Below, one piece after another: positions 1 to 8,378 of a stretch of DNA of 49,509 nucleotides (position 1 is its first letter; the number at the start of each line of letters is the position of its first letter). The DNA is from Actinomycetota bacterium. Its GTDB lineage: Bacteria > Actinomycetota > Actinomycetes > Actinomycetales > Microbacteriaceae. The stretch lies in contig JAFDWM010000299.1 of assembly GCA_018268455.1 (NCBI GenBank), positions 1 through 49,509 on the forward strand, given 5' to 3'. The notes under the pieces were generated by a model, which was given only the letters and a program-made list of their open reading frames with translations, made no database searches and was not told where the DNA came from. The translations under genes and the position numbers were made by a program.

Positions 1-866
1 GCGACCGAGATGCCGATCGGCAGGTACGCGAGCGGGTCGTGCGCGCTGGTCTGGTCGGTCACGATGTCGATCGGCACACCACGGCGCAGCAGCTCCGGGA
101 AGACCTCGGCGGCATTGCCGACGATGCCGACCGAGAGCGCCTCGCCTTCCTCCTTGGCGGCGACGGCGCGGGCGATCGCCTCGTCGAGATCGGTGTAGTA
201 GACGTCGAGGTAGCCGTGGTCGACGCGGCGCGCGAGACGCGACTCGTCGACGTCCACGATGAGGCAGGCGCCGTCGTTCAGGGTGACGGCGAGCGGCTGC
301 GCACCGCCCATGCCGCCGGCGCCGCCGGTGAGCGACAGGGTGCCCTTCAGCGACTCCCTGCCGAGCGAGCGCGCCACGGCCGCGAAGGTCTCGTAGGTGC
401 CCTGAAGGATGCCCTGGGATCCGATGTAGATCCAGGATCCGGCCGTCATCTGCCCGTACATCATCAGGCCCTGGGCCTCGAGCTTGCGGAACTCCGGCCA
501 GGTGGCCCAGTCGCCCACGAGGTTGGAGTTGGCGATGAGCACGCGCGGCGCCCACTCGTGGGTGCGGAACACGCCGACCGGCTTGCCGGACTGCACGAGC
601 AGGGTCTCGTCGGGCTCGAGTTCGTCGAGGGTGCGCACGATCGCGTCGTACGCCTCCCAGCTGCGCGCGGCGCGGCCGGTGCCGCCGTAGACCACGAGGT
701 CCTCGGGGTGCTCGGCGACCTCGGGGTCGAGGTTGTTCATGAGCATCCGCTTGGCGGCCTCCGCGCCCCAGCTCTTCGCGGTGCGCTGGTTGCCGCGCGG
801 CGCGCGGATCGAGCGGGTCGGATCCGAGAGGGTCGGGCCCGCAACGGTGGTGGTGGTGTCAGTCAT
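1..866 (-). CDS. hutU: Urocanate hydratase (urocanase), 3' part cut by window edge
   Basis: Second enzyme of histidine breakdown: converts urocanate to imidazolonepropionate, using NAD+ as an electrophile, in the cytosol. About 288 N-terminal residues are present, roughly half of the usual 550; the C-terminal half lies beyond position 1. Urocanase hallmarks are visible, including [33 protein letters not shown] and the glycine-rich [17 protein letters not shown] segment. The ATG at 866 overlaps the hutH stop by 8 nt (ATGACTGA), so the two genes are almost certainly co-transcribed and translationally coupled, with hutH first. Other hut genes may follow to the left, but this cannot be seen. Identity is very sure; only the missing C-terminus is unknown. 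Confidence 0.96.
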   Translation of the reverse strand, partial: MTDTTTTVAGPTLSDPTRSIRAPRGNQRTAKSWGAEAAKRMLMNNLDPEVAEHPEDLVVYGGTGRAARSWEAYDAIVRTLDELEPDETLLVQSGKPVGVFRTHEWAPRVLIANSNLVGDWATWPEFRKLEAQGLMMYGQMTAGSWIYIGSQGILQGTYETFAAVARSLGRESLKGTLSLTGGAGGMGGAQPLAVTLNDGACLIVDVDESRLARRVDHGYLDVYYTDLDEAIARAVAAKEEGEALSVGIVGNAAEVFPELLRRGVPIDIVTDQTSAHDPLAYLPIGISV

Positions 867-2400
867 TCGCGTGCTCCTTCGCAATCGCAGCGATCTGGCC
901 GGACTGCACGAGCGCGGTCACGGCCTCCATGTCGGGAGAGAGGAATCGGTCGGGGCCGGGGCCGCCGGCCACGGTGCGGACCAGGTCGCGGACGGCGCCG
1001 GTGGCCGGGCCGGCCTCCAGCGGCGCGCGCAGATCGAGTGCGCGGGCACCGGTGAGGATCTCGATCGCGAGCACCCGGCCGAGGCCGTCGATCGCGCGGC
1101 GGAGCTTGCGGGCCGCGGCCCAGCCCATCGAGACGTGGTCCTCCTGCATCGCGGAGGACGGGATCGAGTCGACCGAGGCCGGCACCGCGAGCCGCTTGAG
1201 CTCGGACACGATGCCGGCGGCGGCGTACTGCGCGATCATCAGGCCGGAGTCCACGCCGACCTCGTCCGCGAGGAACGGCGGCAGGCCGTGGCTGCGGGCG
1301 GGGTCGAGCGCCCGGTCGGTGCGGCGCTCGGCCACCGAGGCCACATCGGCGACGGAGATCGCGAGGAAGTCCAGCACGGCGGCCACGGGGGCGCCGTGGA
1401 AGTTGCCGTTGGACTCGATCCGGCCGTCGCTGGTGACGACGGGGTTGTCGATGACGCTCGCCAGCTCGCGCTCGGCGATGGTGGCGGCGTACGCGGCGGT
1501 GTCGCGGGCGGCGCCGTGCACCTGCGGCGAGCAGCGCAGCGAGTACGCATCCTGCACCCGGCCGTCATCCGGGCCCTTGTGGCTGGCGACCATCGGAGAG
1601 GATCCGAGGAACGCGCGCAGGTGCGCGGCGGAGACGGCCTGACCCACCTGCGGGCGCAGCGCCATGAGGTCGGCGGCGAAGACCGCGTCGGTGCCGAGCT
1701 GCGACTCGATCGACATGGCGGCCGCGATGTCGGCGGTGAGGAAGAGCTCGTCCAGGTCGTGCAGCGCGAGCGAGAGCATGCCGAGCATGCCGTCGGTGCC
1801 GTTGATGAGGGCGAGGCCCTCCTTCTCCTGCAGCTCGAGCGGGGCGATGCCGGCCGCGGCGAGTGCGTCGGCGGCCGGGACGAGCTCACCGGCGGCGTTG
1901 CGCACATCGCCCTCGCCCATACTGGCCAGCGCCACATGTGCGAGCGGGGCGAGATCACCCGAGCAGCCCAGCGAGCCGTACTCGCGCACGATCGGCGTGA
2001 TGCCGGCGTTGAGCATGGCCGCGTAGGTCTCGACGACCACGGGGCGCACGCCGGTGTGGCCGGAGGCGAGCGTCTGCAGGCGCAGCAGCTGCAGACCGCG
2101 CACGACCTCGGTCTCGACCTCGGGCCCGGTGCCGGCCGCGTGCGAGCGGATCAGGCTGAGCTGCAGCTGGCGGCGGCGCTCCGGCGCGATGAAGGTGGTG
2201 GCGAGAGCGCCGAAGCCGGTCGAGACGCCGTAGTGCGGGTCGGGGTCGGCGGCCATGCCCTCGATGACGCCGCGGGAGGCGGCGACACGGTCGAGCGCCC
2301 CAGCGTCGATGACGACGGGTGCAAGGTGGCGGGCGACGGAGACGACGTCCTCGGGGCGCAGCGGCGCCGCACCGATGGTGACGGGGGAAGTGTGGGCCAT
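859..2400 (-). CDS. hutH: Histidine ammonia-lyase
   Basis: First step of histidine catabolism: L-histidine to trans-urocanate plus ammonia. The 513-residue length fits the family. The MIO-forming triad is Cys146-Ser147-Gly148 within [17 protein letters not shown] instead of ASG is usual in actinobacterial HutH. Further family segments are [11 protein letters not shown] near the N-terminus, GNFHGAPVA and [14 protein letters not shown] chose ATG 2400 because the protein then begins MAHTSPVTI. An in-frame GTG at 2415 would add five residues. There is no good Shine-Dalgarno site, but a TGGAAT -10-like box ends 6 nt before the ATG, which fits a leaderless transcript. Transcription is divergent from the IclR gene, and the 16-bp palindrome at 2455-2470 lies about 62 bp upstream. 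Confidence 0.97.
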   Translation of the reverse strand: MAHTSPVTIGAAPLRPEDVVSVARHLAPVVIDAGALDRVAASRGVIEGMAADPDPHYGVSTGFGALATTFIAPERRRQLQLSLIRSHAAGTGPEVETEVVRGLQLLRLQTLASGHTGVRPVVVETYAAMLNAGITPIVREYGSLGCSGDLAPLAHVALASMGEGDVRNAAGELVPAADALAAAGIAPLELQEKEGLALINGTDGMLGMLSLALHDLDELFLTADIAAAMSIESQLGTDAVFAADLMALRPQVGQAVSAAHLRAFLGSSPMVASHKGPDDGRVQDAYSLRCSPQVHGAARDTAAYAATIAERELASVIDNPVVTSDGRIESNGNFHGAPVAAVLDFLAISVADVASVAERRTDRALDPARSHGLPPFLADEVGVDSGLMIAQYAAAGIVSELKRLAVPASVDSIPSSAMQEDHVSMGWAAARKLRRAIDGLGRVLAIEILTGARALDLRAPLEAGPATGAVRDLVRTVAGGPGPDRFLSPDMEAVTALVQSGQIAAIAKEHAND

Positions 2401-2406
2401 GAGACG

Positions 2407-2412
2407 ATTCCA
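2407..2412 (-). promoter_or_regulatory. Candidate -10 box for leaderless hutH transcript
   Basis: TGGAAT on the minus strand, ending 6 nt before the hutH ATG at 2400, the same spacing found at several other promoters in this window. No convincing -35 was seen. It deviates from the TAnnnT pattern at its second base, so support is moderate. Confidence 0.4.
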
Positions 2413-2454
2413 CACCCTGTGCTTCCGCTCGGGCAGGGGGATCTGGCAGAGTCA

Positions 2455-2470
2455 GTCTGTGATCACAGAC
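2455..2470. promoter_or_regulatory. 16-bp perfect palindrome, likely IclR operator
   Basis: GTCTGTGATCACAGAC reads the same on both strands. It spans the GTG start (2459-2461) of the IclR-type regulator and lies in the divergent hutH-iclR region. IclR regulators bind short palindromes and commonly repress their own gene. The position suggests autorepression at the start codon and control of hutHU from an upstream position. The palindrome is seen directly; its binding protein is inferred. Confidence 0.6.
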
Positions 2471-3253
2471 AGTGCATCCGAGTCTCCGCGCAGCCAGCCG
2501 CAGGTGCCGGCGGCCGACCAGACGCTGCGGATCCTGCGTTTCCTCGCCCGCCGTGCAGGCCCGGTCGCCGCCTCCGCGCTGGCCCGCGAACTGGGGATCC
2601 CGCGCTCGACCGTCTATCACCTGCTCGCCACCCTGGAGAGCCACGGATTCGTCGTGCACCTCCCGCAGGAGCGCCGCTGGGGGCTCGGCACAAGCGCGTT
2701 CGAGCTGGCCGGAGGATATTCGCGGCAGGAGCCACTGGCCAGGCTCGGCCGACCGCTGCTCGCCGCTCTCGCCGATCGGATCGGCGAGAGCTCGCACCTC
2801 GCCGTGATGACCGGACGCGACGTGCTCTACATCGTGGAGGAGCGCGCGGTGCGCCGTCCCGCCCTGATCACCGACGTGGGCGTTCGCCTGCCCGCGCACC
2901 TCACCGCCACGGGCCGGGCGATGCTCGCCGCTCTCCCCCGCGAGCAGGTGCGCGCGCTCTACCCCGACGCCGCCGCGTTCACGCAGCGCACCGGCGGCGG
3001 GCCCTCCCGGCCGCGTGAGCTGAACGAGGTGCTGCGCGAGGTGCGCCGCGAGGGGTTCGCCCGCGAGGACGGGGAGATCACCGCCGGGTTCTGCTCCGTC
3101 GGCGTCGCCGTGCGCGACCACGTGGACTGGCCGGTCGCGGCCGTCGCGACGACCTGGTCGGCCGATGCGCCGGTCGACGTCGCCGCGATCGCCCTGGCCG
3201 TCGCCGACACCGCGGCGCAGCTGCGCCGGCGGCTGGGCTATGGCGGGCGTTGA
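2459..3253 (+). CDS. IclR-family transcriptional regulator, probable hut regulator
   Basis: Cytosolic dimeric DNA-binding regulator of 264 residues, typical for IclR. An N-terminal winged helix-turn-helix (about residues 18-75, TLRILRFLARRAGPV, LGIPRSTVYHLLATLESHG) is followed by the C-terminal effector domain, with TATGRAMLA and FCSVGVAVRD being family-like. GTG 2459 is preferred because the protein then starts just before the HTH and the codon sits in the operator. An in-frame ATG at 2399 would add 20 unlikely residues and run into hutH. It is divergent from hutHU, so histidine or urocanate catabolism is the likely target, with urocanate a plausible ligand (inference). Its stop overlaps the next gene's start by 14 nt. 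Confidence 0.88.
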   Translation: MITDSASESPRSQPQVPAADQTLRILRFLARRAGPVAASALARELGIPRSTVYHLLATLESHGFVVHLPQERRWGLGTSAFELAGGYSRQEPLARLGRPLLAALADRIGESSHLAVMTGRDVLYIVEERAVRRPALITDVGVRLPAHLTATGRAMLAALPREQVRALYPDAAAFTQRTGGGPSRPRELNEVLREVRREGFAREDGEITAGFCSVGVAVRDHVDWPVAAVATTWSADAPVDVAAIALAVADTAAQLRRRLGYGGR

Positions 3254-4718
3254 GGTCCGTCGGCGGGGCCGCCGCCTGTGGCGCATCGCGCTGATCACGG
3301 GGGTCGTGGCGACCGTGCTCGGCGCGGCCGGATCCTGGATCCCGTCGTTCTGGGGCGACGAGGCCGCCAGCATCATGTCGGCGTCGCGCACCTGGCCGGA
3401 GCTCTGGCGGATGCTGCTGAACGTCGACGGGGTGCACGGCGTCTACTACGCGTTCCTGCATCTGTGGATCGGCGCGTTCGGCGCGAGCGAGTTCTCGGTG
3501 CGTCTGCCGAGCGCGATCGCCGCGGGGTTCGTCGCCGCCGGCACCGCCGTGCTCGCGGGCCGACTCGGCGGCGCCCGTCTCGCACTCGTCACGGGCCTCG
3601 TCGCGGCGGCACTCCCGCGCACGACGCTGATGGCGGCCGAGGGCCGCTCCTATGCGATCGGATCCGCGATCGCCGTGTGGCTGACGGTGCTGCTGATCGC
3701 GCTGCTGGCGCGACGCCGGCCGTGGTGGGCGTGGGCCTGCTACGCCTTGGGACTCGCCGCGGCGGTCTACGTCTTCCTCTACCTCGTGCTGCTCGTGCTC
3801 GTGCACGGACTGTTCCTGCTGCTGCATCGCGGCCGCTTCGGGCGCTGGGCGGCGGCCGCGGGCACCGGCGTCGCGCTCGCGCTGCCGATCGTGCTGCTCG
3901 CCGCCTCGGAGCGTGCTCAGATCGGCTTCCTGTCGGGGCATGACTACCTGACGCCGTTCGACGTGCTCGCGCTGCAGTGGTTCGATCCGGTGCTCGCGAT
4001 CCCGTGCTGGGCACTCATCCTGATCGGCCTCTCCGGGGCACTTCGGGCCCGCCGCACGGCGCCGCGCCGGCTCCGCCTGGCCGTGCTCGCGACGATCTGG
4101 CTGGCGCTTCCGACCACCGCGATCGCCGTGGCCAGCGTCGTCATCGCGCCCATGTACACGGTGCGCTATCTGTCGTTCTGCACCCCGGCGGCGGCGATCC
4201 TCATCGGCTTCGGAGTTCAGGAGCTCGGCTGCGTCGTCGCCCGGCGGCACCCCACGCGCACGCCGGTGGCGACCGGTATCGCGCTGGCAGTGCTCCTCGC
4301 CGCCTTCATCCCCGGCTGGGTCGTGCAGCGCGAGCCGTTCGCGAAGGACGGCAGCGACTGGCGCGAGGCCGCGGATCAGCTGCACGCGCAGGCCTCCGCC
4401 GGGGCCGCGGTCGTCTTCGACGAGCGCCCGAAGAACTCGGAGAAGCCGCGGCTGATCCTCGCGACCTACCCCGCGGCGTTCGCCGATCTCCGGGATCCGG
4501 CGCTCCTCGTGCCGTTCCGCGAACGTCCCGGGCTCTGGGACGAGACCCGCCCGAACGACTCGCTCACCGTCGACGAGCTCGGACCGGACGTCTGGGCGGT
4601 CGAACGCGGATCCGCGCCTGCGGACTCGCCGGACGCACGCCATCTGCAGGCGCTGGGCTACCGGATCGTGTCGGCGCACCGCGTGAACGTGACGACCCTG
4701 CTGCACCTGGAGCGGTGA
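3240..4718 (+). CDS. GT-C type membrane glycosyltransferase (paralogue of the 13.4-15.0 kb gene)
   Basis: Polytopic membrane protein of 492 residues with about 9-11 hydrophobic segments after a basic N-terminus. An acidic motif sits in the first extracytoplasmic loop (SWIPSFWGDEAASIMSA), and further conserved stretches are GVYYAFLHLWIGAFG and AEGRSYAIGSA. This layout is that of GT-C/ArnT-PMT-like enzymes, which use lipid-linked sugars outside the membrane to modify glycans, teichoic acids or proteins. The acceptor cannot be told from sequence. The ATG overlaps the IclR stop by 14 nt, suggesting co-transcription with the regulator although no functional link is evident. It matches the minus-strand gene at 13418-14968 motif for motif, including KDGSDW versus KNGSDW near the C-terminus. 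Confidence 0.75.
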   Translation: MAGVEVRRRGRRLWRIALITGVVATVLGAAGSWIPSFWGDEAASIMSASRTWPELWRMLLNVDGVHGVYYAFLHLWIGAFGASEFSVRLPSAIAAGFVAAGTAVLAGRLGGARLALVTGLVAAALPRTTLMAAEGRSYAIGSAIAVWLTVLLIALLARRRPWWAWACYALGLAAAVYVFLYLVLLVLVHGLFLLLHRGRFGRWAAAAGTGVALALPIVLLAASERAQIGFLSGHDYLTPFDVLALQWFDPVLAIPCWALILIGLSGALRARRTAPRRLRLAVLATIWLALPTTAIAVASVVIAPMYTVRYLSFCTPAAAILIGFGVQELGCVVARRHPTRTPVATGIALAVLLAAFIPGWVVQREPFAKDGSDWREAADQLHAQASAGAAVVFDERPKNSEKPRLILATYPAAFADLRDPALLVPFRERPGLWDETRPNDSLTVDELGPDVWAVERGSAPADSPDARHLQALGYRIVSAHRVNVTTLLHLER

Positions 4719-4767
4719 GCCCGGGACCGCGCATCGGCGGTCACCGCAGGAGCACGCGAAAAAGATC

Positions 4768-4802
4768 TTGATAGTTAGAATTCAAACTGTTAGAGTTCTA
4801 AC
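4768..4802 (+). promoter_or_regulatory. MarR promoter with two adjacent inverted-repeat operators
   Basis: An unusually AT-rich stretch. AGTTAGAATTCAAACT (4773-4788) is a palindrome with one mismatched pair. It abuts GTTAGAGTTCTAAC (4789-4802), an inverted repeat of GTTAGA/TCTAAC around GT. A -35-like TTGATA (4768-4773) and a -10-like TAGAGT (4791-4796) are 17 bp apart and embedded in these sites. The ATG follows at 4804, 7 nt after the -10, so the mRNA is probably leaderless. Binding here would block polymerase, giving autorepression of the MarR gene and probably of the MATE pump. Confidence 0.6.
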
Positions 4803-4803
4803 C

Positions 4804-5310
4804 ATGTCGATCGAGGAACGTCTCACCACCGCCATCCGCTCGCTGGCATTCGCCCAGCGCGCGGCCGCGGACGAGTGGGTGCGCGACAGCGCACTGACCC
4901 GTCAGCAGGCGTTCACGCTCGGCTACATCGACGAGCACCAGGGTCGCGGCGTCATCGCCCGCGAGCTCTCGGAGATGTCCGGCACGACGCCCGCCTCGGT
5001 CACGAGCCTCCTGCAGGGGCTCGAGGAACGCGGCCTCATCACGCGCACCCCGTCCCCCGACGACTCCCGCGTGAAGTTCATCCGCGCCACCGCGGAGGGA
5101 TCCCACCTGGTCGCCGGCTTCGACGACACCATGAACGCCGCGCAAGCGCGCATCTTCACCCCCCTGACCGACGAGGAGCGCGACGCGCTGCTCACCCTGC
5201 TGCAGAAGGTCATCGACGGATCCCGGCTCCCGGTGATCACGCCGCCCCCGGCGCGCGGCTCTGCCGAGAGACCGGAACGACCGCCGCGCCGCGGTCGACC
5301 GTCCGCCTGA
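4804..5310 (+). CDS. MarR-family transcriptional regulator
   Basis: 168-residue winged-helix regulator. The recognition region reads ISRELSEMSGTT-like (residues about 50-75, TPASVTSLLQGLEERGLI) and is followed by the wing TRTPSPDDSRVKFI, with the conserved D-R pair of MarR proteins. The C-terminal tail after residue 145 is Pro/Arg-rich and likely disordered. ATG 4804 was chosen because it directly follows the operators; an upstream in-frame start at 4768 would translate them. The MATE efflux gene 190 nt downstream on the same strand is the likely target, as in many MarR-pump pairs. Confidence 0.88.
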   Translation: MSIEERLTTAIRSLAFAQRAAADEWVRDSALTRQQAFTLGYIDEHQGRGVIARELSEMSGTTPASVTSLLQGLEERGLITRTPSPDDSRVKFIRATAEGSHLVAGFDDTMNAAQARIFTPLTDEERDALLTLLQKVIDGSRLPVITPPPARGSAERPERPPRRGRPSA

Positions 5311-5501
5311 TCCGCCCCGTTCCCCGGCCGCGCCCCTGACCGCCTCCGCGGTGTGCGGCGCCGCCCTCTTCGTCGTGCCCGCGCGCCTCTGCGGCGCCCC
5401 GCACGTCGCCGCGCGACACGCCTGTTCGGCGTGCCTCGTCATCCTTCCGCGCCCTGCGCCTCTTCGGCGTGCCCGCACACCGACACCTCGGAGGTCTCAC
5501 C
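5311..5501 (+). other. Non-coding spacer with imperfect direct repeats
   Basis: 191 nt between the MarR and MATE genes without a credible ORF. Three imperfect copies of CCTCTTCGKCGTGCCC-like sequence occur near 5365, 5421 and 5459, with a weaker fourth near 5386. A good Shine-Dalgarno site (GGAGG, 5490-5494) precedes the MATE ATG. Whether a promoter lies here is unclear. Confidence 0.4.
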
Positions 5502-6923
5502 ATGTCCCGCAACCGCTTCTACCTCGCCGCGGCGCCCGTCTGGCGCTCGCTGCTGCACCTGTGCATCCCGATGATCGCCGGCATGTCCGTCGGCGTGATC
5601 TACAACCTCATCAACGCCGGCTTCATCGGCGCCCTGCACGACACCTCGCTGCTCGCCGCGCTCGCGTACGCGATGCCGGTGTTCGCGCTCATCATGGCGA
5701 TCGGCGGCGTCTTCGGCGTCGGCGGCAGCACCTACATCTCGCGTCTGCTCGGCGCGGACGGAGGATCCGACTCCGCGCCGGAGCGCGCCAAGCAGGTCGC
5801 CTCGTTCACCTTCTGGTCGTCCCTGGTGGCCGGCGTCGCCGTCGGGATCCTGGGCCTGATGTTCGCGACCCCGATCGCCGCACTGATCGGCGCGAGCGGA
5901 CCGGCCCTCGCCCCCACCGCGCAGTACATCGGCGCGATGCTCGCGTTCGCGCCCATCCTCGTGCTGGCGTTCTCCCTCGAGCAGCTCGTGCGCGCCGAGG
6001 GCGCCGCGACCGCGTCGATGATCGGACTGATCGCCTCGACCGTCGCGAATCTGCTGCTCGACGTGCTGTTCATCCTGGTGCTCGGCTGGGGCGTGCTCGG
6101 CGCCGGCCTCGCACTCGGTCTGTCGAACGTCGTCATGGTCGGCTACTATCTGTGGTGGCTGAGCCGCCGTTCCACCGCGGTCTCCCTCGCCCCGCGCTGG
6201 TTCCGCGTCGACCGCGAGATGCTCCGCACCGTGTTCGGCGTCGGCGTCTCCGAGCTGCTGATGTCGTCGTTCCTGCTCGTCAGCGCCCTCGTGATGAACT
6301 GGGTCGCAACCGGCTACGGCGAGGCCCTGCTCGCCTCGACGGGCATCACCCAGCGCATCGTGCAGCTGCCGGAGATGATGTGCATGGGCCTGTTCCTCGG
6401 CGCCCTGCCGCTGTTCGCCTACGCGTTCGGCGCCGGGAATCACGCACGCCTGCGCCGGGCCATCACCGCGGTCGCGATCGGCATCGGCACCCTCACGGTC
6501 GTGTTCTCCGGGCTCGTCCTGATCTTCAAGGACCAGATCATCGGCTGGTTCAGCACCGACCCGGCCGTGCTGGCCGACAGCAGCGCCCTGCTGACCGCCA
6601 TGCTCGTCTCCACGCTGTTCAACGGGTTCACCGGGCTGGCGATCGCCGTGTTCCAGGCCACAGAGCAGATGCGCAACGCCACGATCATGTCCGTCGCCCA
6701 GGGCGTGCTGTTCGTGCCGGTCATCCTGCTCGGCAACGCGCTGATCGGGTTCGGGGGCGTCGTGTGGTCGATGGCCATCACGGAATTCCTGACCTTCGCC
6801 CTCGCCGCCGTGCTGTTCTGGACGTCACGCCGCGCGCTGCGCGCCGCACCGTCCGCGGAGGCCGTCGCGAGCGCACAGGAGGTCGACGACGAGGCGGATC
6901 CGGCGGACGTCGTCCCGGTCTGA
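5502..6923 (+). CDS. MATE-family multidrug efflux transporter
   Basis: Inner-membrane Na+- or H+-coupled exporter, 473 residues with 12 predicted membrane segments, the normal MATE size. Typical features are the N-terminal LCIPMIAGMSVGVIYNLINAGFIG, the SLEQLVRAEGAATASMIG stretch of the first half and ATEQMRNATIMSVAQGVLF in the second half. The last roughly 30 residues are acidic and cytosolic. ATG 5502 has GGAGG at optimal spacing. It follows a MarR gene that probably controls it in response to a toxic compound. Substrate unknown. Confidence 0.92.
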   Translation: MSRNRFYLAAAPVWRSLLHLCIPMIAGMSVGVIYNLINAGFIGALHDTSLLAALAYAMPVFALIMAIGGVFGVGGSTYISRLLGADGGSDSAPERAKQVASFTFWSSLVAGVAVGILGLMFATPIAALIGASGPALAPTAQYIGAMLAFAPILVLAFSLEQLVRAEGAATASMIGLIASTVANLLLDVLFILVLGWGVLGAGLALGLSNVVMVGYYLWWLSRRSTAVSLAPRWFRVDREMLRTVFGVGVSELLMSSFLLVSALVMNWVATGYGEALLASTGITQRIVQLPEMMCMGLFLGALPLFAYAFGAGNHARLRRAITAVAIGIGTLTVVFSGLVLIFKDQIIGWFSTDPAVLADSSALLTAMLVSTLFNGFTGLAIAVFQATEQMRNATIMSVAQGVLFVPVILLGNALIGFGGVVWSMAITEFLTFALAAVLFWTSRRALRAAPSAEAVASAQEVDDEADPADVVPV

Positions 6924-6937
6924 GGCCGCCTCAGACC
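6917..6937 (+). terminator. Hairpin over the MATE stop codon
   Basis: GGTCTGAGG / CCTCAGACC, a 9-bp perfect stem with a 3-nt loop (CCG); the stem contains the MATE stop codon (6921-6923). No T-run follows. It probably acts with the hairpin at 6960-6991. Confidence 0.5.
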
Positions 6938-6959
6938 TCACGACGATCCGACTCGTCGC

Positions 6960-6991
6960 GCGTCGCTCCTGGCCGGTGCCAGGAGCGACGC
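6960..6991. terminator. 14-bp perfect hairpin between convergent genes
   Basis: GCGTCGCTCCTGGC / GCCAGGAGCGACGC with the loop CGGT, between the convergent MATE and SDR genes. It is very stable but lacks a U-tract, as is common for actinobacterial terminators. Likely a bidirectional terminator. Confidence 0.7.
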
Positions 6992-6998
6992 CGCGCGC

Positions 6999-7793
6999 TC
7001 AGTCGCGCCAGGCCCAGATGTCGTCGCCGCGCAGCGTGGCGTCGGCGCCGCCGTCGTCGTAGATCGTCTGGCCGGTGACGTGGGTGTTCTCGGCGCTCGT
7101 CAGCCAGAGCAGCAGGAAGGCGATCGACTCGGGGCGCTGGTGGTGGTTGAGCGGCATCGGCACGGCGGCGTCGACCATGGCGGACCCCTCGGGGCTCGCC
7201 AGCAGCGCCTCGGTCATCGGGGTGATGACGGTGCCGGGGGCGACCGCGTTGAGCGGGATGCCGCGGCCGGCCCAGCCCGGGGTGATCGAGGCGCGCCGCA
7301 CCCAGCGCGACAGGGCCCGCTTGGACGACGGGTAGTTCAGGTATCCGGTCTGCGGCCCCTCGGCGGCGAGAGCGTCGCCGACTGTGAGCGCCGCCGGCTC
7401 GTCACCCGAGAGCAGCGCGTCCACGAGTTCGGCCGACACCGGCTGCAGCGAAGCCATCGACGACACCACCGCCGCGCGCGGCGCCTCGGAACGCTCCAGG
7501 GCCGGCAGCAGCGCGGTGAGGAACTCGGTCACGCCGAAGTAGTTGATGGCGACGGTCTTCGAGACGGGCGCGGAGATCCCGGCGCAGGCGATCACGGCGT
7601 CGATGGTCCCGTCGGCGAGCGCGATCGCGCGCTCGGCCGCGTCGCGGCGACCCTCCGGCGTGGACAGGTCGCCCTCGACCTCGGCATCCTTCAGATCGAC
7701 GCCGATCACGCGTTCTCCGCGCTCGCGGAGGATGCGGGCGGTCGAGGCCCCGATCCCGGACGCGGATCCGGTGACGACATACGTGCGGCTCAT
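6999..7793 (-). CDS. Short-chain dehydrogenase/reductase (SDR)
   Basis: Cytosolic NAD(P)-dependent oxidoreductase of 264 residues. The Rossmann motif TGSASGIG is at residues 8-15, an Asp-containing VIGVDLKD after beta-2 suggests NAD(H) preference, CAGIS is the NNAG equivalent, VVSSMAS supplies the catalytic Ser, and Tyr154-x3-Lys158 (YPSSK) completes the active site. The closest flavour is the 3-alpha-hydroxysteroid dehydrogenase/carveol-dehydrogenase-like SDRs, but the substrate is not predictable. The start has an excellent AAGGAGAT site. It lies 55 nt downstream of a MarR gene on the same strand, which probably regulates it. Confidence 0.88.
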   Translation of the reverse strand: MSRTYVVTGSASGIGASTARILRERGERVIGVDLKDAEVEGDLSTPEGRRDAAERAIALADGTIDAVIACAGISAPVSKTVAINYFGVTEFLTALLPALERSEAPRAAVVSSMASLQPVSAELVDALLSGDEPAALTVGDALAAEGPQTGYLNYPSSKRALSRWVRRASITPGWAGRGIPLNAVAPGTVITPMTEALLASPEGSAMVDAAVPMPLNHHQRPESIAFLLLWLTSAENTHVTGQTIYDDGGADATLRGDDIWAWRD

Positions 7794-7831
7794 GGTTATC
7801 TCCTTGTGCTCCTGGTGAGTGTTATGTCTCG

Positions 7832-7846
7832 CGCCCGGTTCGGGCG
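7832..7846 (-). terminator. Small hairpin between MarR and SDR genes
   Basis: CGCCCG / CGGGCG with a 3-nt loop, directly after the MarR stop (7849). It may attenuate read-through into the SDR gene, making SDR levels partly independent; support is weak. Confidence 0.3.
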
Positions 7847-7848
7847 TG

Positions 7849-8319
7849 TCAGCGCCTCGAGGGATCGGGCGAAGTCAGTGCATCGACGAACCGGGTCAGC
7901 GCGCCGGCGAACCGCACCCGCTCCTCGGCGGTCCACGCGCGCACGCCGGCACGCATCATGTCCACGCCGGCCGCGTGCAGGCGCGTGAAGGCGGCCTCGC
8001 CGGCCGGGGCGAGAACGACCAGTGCGGCGCGGCGATCCTCGGGGTCTTCGCGACGCGCCACCAGGTCGGCGGCGTGCAGGCGCGCCAGCATCTTCGACGC
8101 CGTCGGGCGGGTGAGCTGGAGTTCCTCCGCGAGCGCGCTCGGGCGCACCGGCGCCCCGTGCAGCCCGAGCGCGTAGAGGGCGCGGATGTCGGTCGCCTCC
8201 GCAGCGACGCCCGCCTCCCCGGCGACGGCACGCTGGACATCGAGCGAGGACCAGCGCGAGAAGAGCCGGAGAACGGCCGCGAGCATTCCCGCCTCAGCGT
8301 CGTCCGGTTCGCGATCCAT
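7849..8319 (-). CDS. MarR-family transcriptional regulator
   Basis: 156-residue winged-helix protein. The HTH is at about residues 58-85 (RPSALAEELQLTRPTASKMLARLHAADLV), with the wing ARREDPEDRRAALV carrying the family's D-x-R signature. It is the first gene of a probable MarR-SDR unit on the minus strand. ATG 8319 sits 6 nt after a TAGGAT -10 box, so translation is probably leaderless. Targets are likely its own promoter and the SDR gene 55 nt downstream. Ligand unknown. Confidence 0.86.
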   Translation of the reverse strand: MDREPDDAEAGMLAAVLRLFSRWSSLDVQRAVAGEAGVAAEATDIRALYALGLHGAPVRPSALAEELQLTRPTASKMLARLHAADLVARREDPEDRRAALVVLAPAGEAAFTRLHAAGVDMMRAGVRAWTAEERVRFAGALTRFVDALTSPDPSRR

Positions 8320-8325
8320 GCTCCG

Positions 8326-8363
8326 ATCCTACGCCTTTAATTGCCTCACACAACCAAATTGCC
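8326..8363 (-). promoter_or_regulatory. Promoter of the MarR-SDR unit with AATTGCC repeats
   Basis: On the minus strand, -35-like TTGTGT (plus 8348-8353) and -10 TAGGAT (plus 8326-8331) have a 16-bp spacer; the ATG follows 6 nt later. AATTGCC occurs twice (8339-8345 and 8357-8363), 18 bp apart, around the -35. These AT-rich repeats are a plausible MarR binding site. Confidence 0.5.
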
Positions 8364-8378
8364 CGGATCGGTGGCGGA

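Noticed and set aside
1954-1975. HutH has Cys-Ser-Gly rather than Ala-Ser-Gly at the MIO site
   Set aside because: CSG is, as far as I recall, normal in actinobacterial HutH (for example Streptomyces), and it still cyclises to the cofactor.
733-3018. 761-codon plus-strand open frame across hutH and iclR
   Set aside because: Crosses two well-identified genes and has no recognisable domain; GC shadow.
5351-7078. 575-codon open frame over the MATE gene
   Set aside because: Out of frame with MATE, Arg/Pro-rich, ignores the GGAGG-ATG at 5502.
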